Source: Onthophagus taurus | Taxonomy: Eukaryota; Arthropoda; Insecta; Coleoptera; Scarabaeidae | Reading direction: 5' to 3' | Assembly: GCF_036711975.1 (NCBI RefSeq) | Contig: NC_091966.1 | Location: 21,273,501-21,337,500, forward strand | DNA length: 64,000 nt | In this document: positions 15,001 to 21,779 of the stretch, piece after piece | Layout: each line of letters begins with the position of its first letter | Numbering within the stretch: the first letter of the stretch is position 1 | The notes under the pieces: model-generated | The model's input: only the letters and a program-made list of their open reading frames with translations | Database searches by the model: none | What the model was told of the DNA's origin: nothing | Position numbers and translations under genes: made by a program

Positions 15001-16505
15001 ACGTTATACGCCGTTTTGAGCCATGTTTGAACTTTCTATAACTTTTGGTTCCGGTAATTCTGTTGACCATATTTGTGATATTCATTCGTCAAATGACATC
15101 TTGGAGCATGTTGGAGATAAAAAACAAAATGTGCCCAAAACGTGATATTATGACGTAATACGCCGTTTTGAGCCATGTTTGAACGTTCTATCACTTTTGG
15201 TTCCGGTAATTCTGTTGACCATATTTGTGATATTCAGGCGCCAAATGACATCTTGGAGCATGTTGGAGATAAAAAACAAAATGTGCCCAAAACGTGATAT
15301 TATGACGTTATACGCCGTTCTGAGCCATGTTTGAACTTTCTATCACTTTCGGTTCCGATAATTCTGTTGACCATATTTGTGATATTCAGGGGCCAAATGA
15401 CATCTTGGAGCATGTTGGAGATAAAAAACCAAATGCCCCCAAAACGGGATATTATGACGTTATACGCCGTTTTGAGCCATGTTTGAACTTTCTATCACTT
15501 TTGGTTCCGATAATTCTGTTGACCATATTTGTGATATTCAGGCGCCAAATGACATCTTGGAGCATGTTGGAGATAAAAAACAAAATGTGCCCAAAACGTG
15601 ATATTATGACGTTATACGCCGTTCTGAGCCATGTTTGAGCTTTCTATCACTTTTGGTTCCGGTAATTCTGTTGACCATATATGTGATATTCAGGCGCCAA
15701 ATAACATCTTGGAGCATGTTGGAGATAAAAAACAAAATGTGCCCAAAACGTGATATTGTGACGTTATACGCCGTTTTGAGCCATGTTTGAACTTTCTATC
15801 ACTTTTGGTTCCGGTAATTCTGTTGACCATATATGTGATATTCAGGCGCCAAATGACATCTTGGAGCATGTTGGAGATAAAAAACAAAATGTGCCCAAAA
15901 CGTGATATTATGACGTTATACGCCGTTTTGAGCCATGTTTGAACTTTCTATAACTTTCGGTTCCGGTAATTCTGTTGACCATATTTGTGATATTCATTCG
16001 TCAAATGACATCTTGGAGCATGTTGGAGATAAAAAACAAAATGTGCCCAAAACGTGATATTATGACGTTATACGCCGTTTTGAGCCATGTTTGAACTTTC
16101 TATCACTTTTGGTTCCGATAATTCTGCTGACCATATTTGTGATATTCATGCGCCAAATGACATCTTGGAGCATGTTGGAGATAAAAAACAAAATATGCCC
16201 AAAACGTGATATTATGACGTAATACGCCGTTTTGAGCCATGTTTGAACGTTCTATCACTTTTGGTTCCGGTAATTCTCTTGACCATATTTGTGATATTCA
16301 GGCGCCAAATGACATCTTGGAGCATGTTGGAGATAAAAAACAAAATGTGCCCAAAACGTGATATTATGACGTTATACGCCGTTCTGAGCCATGTTTGAAC
16401 TTTCTATCACTTTCGGTTCCGATAATTCTGTTGACCATATTTGTGATATTCAGACGCCAAATGACATCTTGGAGCATGTTGGAGATAAAAAACCAAATGC
16501 CCCCA
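1..16505. repeat. 152-bp satellite array, left flank (about 108 monomers)
   Basis: Head-to-tail copies of a 152-bp monomer; the landmark GAGCCATGTTTGA recurs every 152 bp. Monomers fall into variants: one with ACAAAATGTGCCCAAAACG, one with ACCAAATGCCCCC followed by GACGGG or AACGGG, and one with AGCATGTTTTAGAT. Variants are arranged in dimers and longer higher-order blocks, for example 760 bp (5599 vs 6359), 1,824 bp (8639 vs 10463), 1,368 bp (12287 vs 13655) and 1,672 bp (13655 vs 15327). Open frames of up to 103 codons span two monomers, but they are translations of the repeat in rotating frames and not genes. The array runs up to and includes the CCCCCA target duplication. Confidence 0.98.
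16500..16505. repeat. Target-site duplication of outer Polinton, left copy (CCCCCA)
   Basis: CCCCCA lies inside the satellite variant AAATGCCCCCAAAACGGG. The same six bases follow the right end of the element at 51824-51829, where the satellite resumes in register. Six-base duplications are typical of Polinton integration. Confidence 0.9.
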
Positions 16506-16518
16506 AGTAGTAGATAAA

Positions 16519-16635
16519 AGCCGATTCTAGAACCTCCTCTCAGAACCTCAGGTCAAGGTCAAGGCCAAGGTCACGTTGAGTGACCATGACCTTGACCTTG
16601 CCCTGAGGTTCTGGGAGGAGGTTCCATAATCGGCT
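16519..16635. other. Terminal long imperfect palindrome (hairpin-capable), left end of outer element
   Basis: AGCCGATTCTAGAACCTCCT near the tip is complementary to AGGAGGTTCCATAATCGGCT at 16616-16635, and the bases between also pair (CTCAGGTCAAGGTCAAGG against CCTTGACCTTGCCCTGAG). This gives a stem of over 50 bp with a short loop around GTTGAG. The mirror copy is 51697-51813. Such a structure may mark the terminal-protein-primed replication origin; that role is inferred. Confidence 0.7.
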
Positions 16636-16850
16636 ATTGCAAAGGGGGTCGTTGACCAGTAACCTTGACCTAAACAATGACCTTTACTTTGAGCTCACCT
16701 CAGGTCAAGATCACGTTTAGTGACCATGACCTTGATCAGTAACCTTGACCTGAACAATGACCTTTACTTTGATCTCAACGGAGACCTTGAAGTCAACCTT
16801 AATTGTGACCATTACATTGACCGTGTACGTGACCTGAAATGAAGGTTACA
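16547..16850. promoter_or_regulatory. Cluster of nuclear-receptor-like half-sites (AGGTCA / TGACCT)
   Basis: About a dozen exact AGGTCA or TGACCT hexamers plus near variants (TGACCA, AAGTCA) occur in roughly 300 bp. Many are in the extended form TCAAGGTCA or its complement TGACCTTGA, which matches the monomeric site known for FTZ-F1/ERR-class receptors. Both TIRs and an internal partial copy (17799-17931) retain them. Binding by a host receptor is inferred. Confidence 0.55.
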
Positions 16851-16892
16851 CGACGTGAGGCCATTGAAAACCCCACTTCGGAGGAGGTATGC

Positions 16893-16900
16893 TTTAAATA
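16893..16900 (+). promoter_or_regulatory. TATA-like box in left TIR (TTTAAATA)
   Basis: TTTAAATA lies 109 bp upstream of the ATG at 17009. The right TIR carries the same box in mirror position (51433-51440), about 50 bp upstream of the zinc-finger/PolB start, so one promoter design serves both ends. Confidence 0.5.
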
Positions 16901-17008
16901 GCAGATAGAAAATCGTGTTCAACAGTATTGAAGTAAGAGTGTTGTGAACATAAAGAAATTGAGGAACTTGTAACTCCTATTTTAAGCAGTTTACTTCGCT
17001 TAAATATA

Positions 17009-17491
17009 ATGGCATCGAGAAATCCAATTAAGGTCATCGATATGCAAGGGTTTACTTTATCTTCGGGATTTCGAGTTAAAGAATTGGCTATCGGTGATGG
17101 TGAGTCGATTTCCCATTTCATATTTCAACCTGATATAAGTTATGAAAGACTCAATAAGCGAGAATGTCGACAAGTGCGTTGGGAGGAGAATAACTTACAC
17201 CATTTGCATTACGAGAATGGATATGTGCCCTATAATCAACTGAAAGACATTCTGGAACAGCATACATGCGGAGTGGAGGTGGTGTTTGTAAAGGGATCTC
17301 AAAAAGAAAAGGTATTGAGAGACCTATTATCATCGGTAAAGCCAGTGATTATTAATTTACAAGATAATATATATTGCCCTTTGCTTTCGTTGAGTCAAAA
17401 TTCTTGCGCATATCATTATAAATCGGAAAGCAGTTGTGCAATTGAAAATGTTAAATTAATTTTAAAATTTTTAAAAATGGATTTAAATTAG
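17009..17491 (+). CDS. DIQGF-family protein, left-end copy (function unknown)
   Basis: Intact 160-residue protein. It is a paralogue of the protein at 32062-32541 (inner element) and of the truncated copy at 40753 (outer element). Shared landmarks are DxQGF near residue 11, a KELA segment near 24, HFIFQP / HYVFQP near 35, a W/N-rich stretch followed by YxxGYVP, a V-x-F/Y-VKG motif near 92 and a C-terminal C-x2-H...C-x4-NV. I do not recognise a named family; no catalytic motif can be assigned. It is the first gene inside the left TIR and is probably driven by the TIR promoter. Having this copy in addition to the capsid-linked one suggests an internal duplication or gene capture in the outer element. 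Confidence 0.75.
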   Translation: MASRNPIKVIDMQGFTLSSGFRVKELAIGDGESISHFIFQPDISYERLNKRECRQVRWEENNLHHLHYENGYVPYNQLKDILEQHTCGVEVVFVKGSQKEKVLRDLLSSVKPVIINLQDNIYCPLLSLSQNSCAYHYKSESSCAIENVKLILKFLKMDLN

Positions 17492-17798
17492 TGTTAAAAT
17501 TTAAAATTTAAATAAATTAATTTTTATTGTACTGACTTTTTTTATTCAATTTAAATGTATCACATTCCTAATCCTAATATATAAAATGGAAAAGAAAAAC
17601 AACCGAATTAAATTTCATTTAATTTATTGAACTCATCTTTAATAAATGATAAACAATTGCATATCTTTTTAACGTATTATTTATGGTGTCAACTCGACGC
17701 CCCCGAGTTAGCAGTTCATGATGTTTTTTTGGTGTACTCAAGTCGAGTGATGGCTCTTCTCGGGTGCTCCCGGAGGAGTGGAGCATGACCGGGTTGGA

Positions 17799-17931
17799 TT
17801 TACTTTGAGCTCACCTCAGGTCAAGATCACGTTGAGTGACTATGACATTGATCAGTAACCTTGACCTGAACAATGACCTTTACTTTGATCTCAACGGAGA
17901 ACTTGAAGTCAACCTTAATTGTGACCGTGAC
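17799..17931 (+). repeat. Internal partial copy of the TIR regulatory segment
   Basis: Near-identical to 16683-16814 of the left TIR, starting at TTTACTTTGAGCTCACCTCA and ending in GTGACCGTGACG. It carries TGACCTTGA/AGGTCA half-sites and sits just upstream of the TATA-like box of the 299-aa gene, so that gene may share TIR-type control. Confidence 0.8.
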
Positions 17932-17952
17932 GTCCCCACCTAAAATGATGTG

Positions 17953-17960
17953 CATAAATA
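17953..17960 (+). promoter_or_regulatory. TATA-like box of the 299-aa gene (CATAAATA)
   Basis: CATAAATAGC lies about 80 bp upstream of the splice donor that ends the first, AUG-free exon at 18033. The inner element has TATAAATA in the equivalent position (37693-37700). Confidence 0.5.
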
Positions 17961-18032
17961 GCAAGTCAGGTTCATAAAAGATTAGTTTTATTGAAATCAT
18001 CCGACGTAGTGGTGACATAACAACGCAGAACA

Positions 18033-18987
18033 AGTAAGTCCATAAACACTTGTCTTACAGCAGAAGTATTAATGTTATATATACTTAGTGGGTTCCAGAC
18101 AACAATATACAAAAGCACCGAAGAGAAGTCTCGAGGTTCAACAGGCGGTGTCCAAAAAAGCGAGCATAAGTCCAAAGGTGATAAAACCCTCGTTGACACC
18201 CGTGGCATCTGAAGAGGTGTTAAAACAAGAAAAGTTTAATACAGTTATAGAGTGTGGTAACAATATGCAAGCGGTCGCTGATGGAAAAGATTCGTTTGCA
18301 GACTTAAGCCCTTTTATTATGACGCAAAGTGTTAACGGTAATAATGAAGTAGTTTCGAGAATAGATAACATGGAGAGCTTAACCAACATGTCGGACAGTA
18401 CAGTAAGAGCAAGTAGAGGTCCTCTATTTTCGGAAACAGTGTATGCACTAAATAAGAGCCGCACGAAATGTGTGGCAATAGGATTAAGTGCTGACTTACA
18501 TTTTGAACCAGTGGTAAGGTTAATGGGAAAAGGTCAATGTTTAACATTAACGGAAAACGATTGGCACAACATTATTATGTATAAGTCAACAATCACAAAC
18601 AGTTTTGCTAATCAGTCTCCGTCGCAGATAGTGTTGTGTGGTGTCAGTATATCGTGCGATTGGATGGAAAACGTTTGCAAGATTTTAAAGTTGGAGAGGG
18701 GTGGAGAATATGTATATATTGCATATGAATCGTTGCATGAGCTTTGGAACGTAGCAGATTTAGTAGCAACTCGACTGAAATTATTGAGAACTGTGAATTA
18801 CAAAGCATATTATGATAGTGTTATAAACGCATTAGCTGCAATGGATGGAGATGTGAAACGTAATATGTTAACGATGCTCAATGAATCGTGTTCTGAACAA
18901 ATATGTATAAGTAAGGAAGTGATGTTGTACAATTTCGATAAAATCTTGTTGGATGTAGATTTGTTTAAATTATTTCACAATCAATAA
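18033..18987 (+). CDS. Conserved Polinton protein of about 300 aa with a splice-made start codon
   Basis: The frame is open from 18089 to 18987 (299 residues) but has no ATG at its start; the frame begins right after TTAG. A donor, CAA|GTAAGT, lies at 18033/18034 and an acceptor at 18087-18088. Splicing out 18034-18088 (55 nt) joins A to TGG and makes ATG. The inner homologue (36601-37565) is built the same way. The N-terminus is basic and divergent. The C-terminal two thirds are conserved, with an LNKSRTK segment, RLMGKGQC, SLHELW and a YYDSVI motif. Function unknown; no named domain recognised. A 74-aa gene follows 4 bp downstream. The gene is intact in this element. Confidence 0.75.
18034..18088 (+). 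other. Intron splitting the start codon (A|TG), outer element
   Basis: GTAAGT donor and TTAG acceptor, 55 nt. The upstream exon, from the CATAAATA box on, has no ATG, so the spliced AUG would be the first in the mRNA. The inner element has an equivalent 65-nt intron at 37500-37564. Confidence 0.65.
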
Positions 18988-18991
18988 AGAC

Positions 18992-19216
18992 ATGGGTAAG
19001 GTGCGGATTGATGAGAGTAAAAATGAGATGCATAGAATGTATGCATGGACTTATGCGTATAGACAATCACGAAAGTGTAATTGGGAGGAAATGTATTTAG
19101 ATCGTCTTAGATTTAAGAATAGAATAAGTTATGTAAATGATATGTTACACCTGTACTTAAGCAGCGAATTTAGAAATAAGATTTTTCATGAAAGATTTAA
19201 ATATGTAATGACTTAA
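18992..19216 (+). CDS. Small conserved Polinton protein, 74 aa
   Basis: It starts with ATG 4 bp after the stop of the preceding gene and is basic and helical. Conserved residues with the inner homologue (36367-36590) include ESKN, HRMYxWTxAYRQSR, WEE, the spacing R(F)K-x-R, and a C-terminal ERF. The AYRQSR core is identical in the two elements. No signal peptide or membrane segment. Function unknown; the tight coupling suggests co-expression with the 299-aa protein. Confidence 0.75.
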   Translation: MGKVRIDESKNEMHRMYAWTYAYRQSRKCNWEEMYLDRLRFKNRISYVNDMLHLYLSSEFRNKIFHERFKYVMT

Positions 19217-19330
19217 AATAAATAAAAAATTTTTTCAAATGTGAGCGTATTATTAACCATCCAATATTCACCGAATAATGTGCGAAAGCTATTAAATATA
19301 ATGGTATGAATGTTAGGACAGTGAAACAGT

Positions 19331-20233
19331 ATGCATCGATCAAGCAAATGGCCTGGTCGAGGTATTGTGAATACATTAATCAATAAGCTTCCGATAGAAC
19401 TACATTTGCCAGGTTATAATTATTGCGGTCCGGGAACCAAATTGGTAAAGAGATTAGTTCGTGGAGATCAGGGAGTGAATAAATTAGACGACGCCTGTAA
19501 AACGCATGATATTGCCTACGCAGCGACATCGAATTTAGCTGAGCGACACATAGCCGATAAAGAGTTGTATAAGACAGCGAAAGAGCGGTTGAGAAGTAAA
19601 GACGCAAGCTTAGGAGAGCGACTATCGTCGGCGTTAGTGTCAACGATAATGAAAGGAAAAACAATAATGGGTATGGGAATGCAAATTCGTGCCCTAAGAC
19701 GTAGAGGGACAACTCGTCAGAAGTTGAAACGTGGCGGTAAGTTGTCGTTTACGCAGGCAATGAACTTAGTGCGGCGAGCGATTGCACAGACCAACAGTAC
19801 GAATACAAAGGGAGATGTACAAGTGGGTTACAATCTGTTGAAACCTTATCAAGGTAGAATACTTAAACCGCGCGGAAAAATAATCAAGATTCCCAAGACG
19901 GGAGGTTTTTTACCCTTAATACTTGCAGCTTTGGGTGCTCTCGGTTCTTTAGGCGGAGGTGCAGCAGCTATTGCAAAAACCGTAAACGAAGCAAAAATAG
20001 CAAGGGAGCAGTTACAAGAAGCCGAACGTCACAATCGGGCTATGGAACCAAAAGCGATCGGCAGCGGTTTGTATATAAAACCATATAAGCATGGTTGCGG
20101 ACTAGTCATGAAAACGGTATCACGAAAATCAAAGCCACTAAAACGCACCAAGAGGGCGAACAAAATTGGTACAGGAATGTTTATTAATCCATATAAAAAG
20201 GGTTGTGGTTATAAAACTGTAGCAAAAAACTAA
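19331..20233 (+). CDS. PLA2/pX-like virion protein (300 aa); 0-frame partner of the protease
   Basis: Residues 28-63 match a parvovirus-type phospholipase A2 signature: YCGPGT (calcium-loop type) at 31-36, then DDACKTHDIAY with the catalytic-type His-Asp pair at 59-60. The middle part is very basic. Residues 193-216 are a Gly/Ala/Leu hydrophobic segment starting GGFLPLILAALGAL, which resembles the C-terminal part of adenovirus core protein pX. The tail has two GxGxxIxPYKxGCG repeats (about 244-257 and 280-293). Likely a minor virion protein for membrane breach or DNA condensation (inference). The gene ends in A AAA AAC TAA, a -1 frameshift signal leading into the protease frame. Conserved KRGG (133-136) and KTGG (189-192) could be maturation sites. 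Confidence 0.8.
   Translation: MHRSSKWPGRGIVNTLINKLPIELHLPGYNYCGPGTKLVKRLVRGDQGVNKLDDACKTHDIAYAATSNLAERHIADKELYKTAKERLRSKDASLGERLSSALVSTIMKGKTIMGMGMQIRALRRRGTTRQKLKRGGKLSFTQAMNLVRRAIAQTNSTNTKGDVQVGYNLLKPYQGRILKPRGKIIKIPKTGGFLPLILAALGALGSLGGGAAAIAKTVNEAKIAREQLQEAERHNRAMEPKAIGSGLYIKPYKHGCGLVMKTVSRKSKPLKRTKRANKIGTGMFINPYKKGCGYKTVAKN
20224..20230 (+). promoter_or_regulatory. Putative -1 ribosomal frameshift heptamer A AAA AAC (outer)
   Basis: In the frame of the upstream gene the codons read GCA AAA AAC TAA, so the heptamer A AAA AAC is in the X XXY YYZ register directly before the stop. The -1 frame continues into the protease frame, which has no ATG until after conserved protease sequence. The same arrangement exists at 35231-35237. 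Confidence 0.72.
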
Positions 20234-20426
20234 TAAAAATACCCCAACATTCTTTAACGGATGTAGAGTTAAGGCGATATGCACGAGCGCTTGATCTGTT
20301 AAACTTTCGTGGGGTGTACATGAGAAACAATTTACCGAAGAAAATCCGAAAACGAGAGAGTGGGATAATAAATCTTGATAATCGTACGGGTCCCGGTACT
20401 CACTGGACAGCTTACAACAAGGATGG

Positions 20427-20811
20427 AACGAATGCATTACAAATTTATTGTAATTTGAGCTCCGGATCGTATACGAATGGACAACCCATGCACGTGTTGT
20501 ATCATTTCTTCCCGAACGTACCGGCTGGTTTTAAAATAATAGAAGCTCCGCAACAACCGATTTACTTACCTGTTACAACGAACGTGATTAGTACATTAAT
20601 AGTACGCATACTTGATCAGGACGGTCAGTTGGTAAACTTCAGAGACGAAGAAGTGACCGTGAGAGTGCACTTGAAATCGGTGTGAGTAGTAGGGTATTTA
20701 ATATGGGTATAGTGTACGACGTTCGAAGAAAAGCACAGGAAAGTCTGGGTGATAGAGTAATGTATAAAACGGTACGAAAGGATGTAAAACCTAACAGTAA
20801 GCGAAAATCAA
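20427..20811 (+). repeat. 385-bp duplicate of 38925-39309 inserted in the protease gene
   Basis: Identical to 38925-39309 with one mismatch noticed (AGTCTGGG vs AATCTGGG, near 20740) and no indel across 385 bp. It carries the C-terminal part of the minor capsid protein and the start of the small basic protein; both are non-functional here. Without the inner element the two copies were about 1.1 kb apart, in the same orientation. Confidence 0.92.
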
Positions 20812-20995
20812 TGTTAACTACTTTGACAGTTATGGAGATTTACGACCACCGATTGAAGTGGAGAAGTATTTTATATCGGATGGGGGGAGAAATATTGTGA
20901 GGTATAATTATCGACGATATCAAAAAGAAGATCAAACAAATTGTGGACAATTGTGTTTGCATTTCTTAGATAGTTTAAATACCAAGGAAGTATCC

Positions 20996-21001
20996 GTGTA
21001 A
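20996..21001. repeat. Target-site duplication of inner Polinton, left copy (GTGTAA)
   Basis: GTGTAA is repeated at 38414-38419 directly after the right end of the inner element. Its TAA is the protease stop codon, so the insertion fell between protease and penton genes without cutting either. Confidence 0.93.
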
Positions 21002-21605
21002 AGTAGTATAGATTCGCCGATTCAAGAACCTCCTCCTCGAACCTGCGTTCTAGGAGGAGATTCTTGAATCGGCAAATTTTTTGGGGGTCAGAGGAGGTTC
21101 GATGAGGAGAGGAGGTTCTTGAATCGGCGATTCTTTTGAGGGTCGGAGGAGATTCGATGAAGAGAGGAGGAGGTCAATTAACTTGAGAAGGTCATGTTAT
21201 TTTGACGAAATTATTAAAAATTTATCTTTATTAAAAATGTATCTTTATTTAGGTTATGTTATTAAAAATTTATCTTTATATGTAACCTGTTTACCTAGAT
21301 GAAAACAATTACTATGTTTATCCTTCGACGCTTCTCAATGAACTGGTAATGTTTTCGATATATCTCTTAACTTATTGTACACAAAGGTATACGGTTTTGG
21401 GACATGTAGGTATACAAATAAGTGAGTCATCATCTACCTGCGGGATATTTTTTAAAATTTATTGTGTAAAGGTATACGGAGCTTTAAAATATGCGAGGAG
21501 GTTCTTGAATCGGCAAATTTTTTGGGGGGATACGTTCGAGGAGGAGGTCAATTAACTTAATACTAGTAAGTGAGTCATGATCTACCTGCGAGATATTTTT
21601 TTAAT
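21002..21605 (+). repeat. Inner Polinton left TIR
   Basis: Inverted copy of 37835-38413, with small indels (this side has an extra stretch near 21145-21165). It contains several copies of the core GCCGATTCAAGAACCTCCTC or its complement, and AT-rich direct repeats (AAAAATTTATCTTTAT). The match fades after GATATTTTTTTAATTT. Confidence 0.85.
21016..21073. other. Terminal hairpin-capable palindrome, inner left end
   Basis: GCCGATTCAAGAACCTCCTC at 21016 pairs with GAGGAGATTCTTGAATCGGC ending at 21073, leaving a short loop. Mirror copy at 38342-38399. Same core motif as the outer element's termini. Confidence 0.7.
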
Positions 21606-21779
21606 TTATTATGCAGAGGTATACGGAGTTATAAATATACATGTATACAAACGCACTCGATGCATCCTCCTCCTCCCCAATAAGTTTCAGGAGCGGTGAG
21701 GGTTTATAAACGCCTGCGAAATGTGGTATTGACGTAGTTCTTTCATAACAAGTAGAAGTGTACAACATTAAATTGTAAA
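21606..21779 (+). promoter_or_regulatory. Promoter region of inner PolB
   Basis: Contains TTTATAAA at 21703-21710, 70 bp upstream of the zinc-finger/PolB start codon at 21780, preceded by a C/T-rich patch (CCTCCTCCTCCCC). No ORF. Confidence 0.5.

Larger units (their letters stand above)
16506..16951 (+). repeat. Outer Polinton left TIR
   Basis: Inverted copy of 51382-51823. It begins AGTAGTAGATAA (one extra AGT compared with the right end), runs through a terminal hairpin and a field of AGGTCA/TGACCT half-sites, and ends at GTGTTGTGAACAT. In the right TIR those last three bases are the PolB start codon, so the TIR holds the whole promoter of both terminal genes. A TATA-like TTTAAATA lies at 16893-16900. 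Confidence 0.93.
17492..18032. other. Intergenic region between the DIQGF gene and the 299-aa gene
   Basis: AT-rich 3' flank with an AATAAA-like signal just after the stop (AAATAAATTAA), then a GC-richer stretch (about 17680-17795) of unknown nature, then the TIR-derived repeat 17799-17931, then a TATA-like CATAAATA (17953-17960) and the probable first exon of the next gene. No convincing ORF. Confidence 0.6.
20230..21001 (+). pseudogene. Adenain-type cysteine protease, broken by a 385-bp insertion (outer)
   Basis: The -1 frame after the slippery site encodes the protease N-terminus with LTDVEL, an FRGVYMRNNLP segment and the catalytic-His motif GTHW (around 20398-20409). After 20426 the frame runs into 385 bp copied from the minor-capsid region (20427-20811). 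The protease resumes at 20812 with the FDSYGDLRPP segment and the catalytic-Cys motif NCGQLC, ending at TAA 20999-21001. Catalytic residues are thus separated and out of frame. The last codons overlap the GTGTAA target site of the inner element. Homologue with open frame: 34851-35230. Confidence 0.85.

Noticed and set aside
14018..15887. Minus-strand 65-aa ORFs in satellite
   Set aside because: Same repeat read on the other strand; appear only where one monomer variant has lost a stop.
127..16505. Repeated 77-103 aa ORFs with hydrophobic stretch in the satellite
   Set aside because: The monomer is 152 bp, not a multiple of 3; the same DNA is read in successive frames and the ORFs simply cover two monomers. 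No promoter or codon constraint visible.
1..16505. CRISPR-like array
   Set aside because: Units are contiguous 152-bp monomers without unique spacers, in a eukaryotic context.
16547..16850. Simple microsatellite explanation for the AGGTCA repeats
   Set aside because: Hexamers occur in both orientations with varied spacing and intervening unique sequence, not as one tandem unit. Kept as regulatory candidate.
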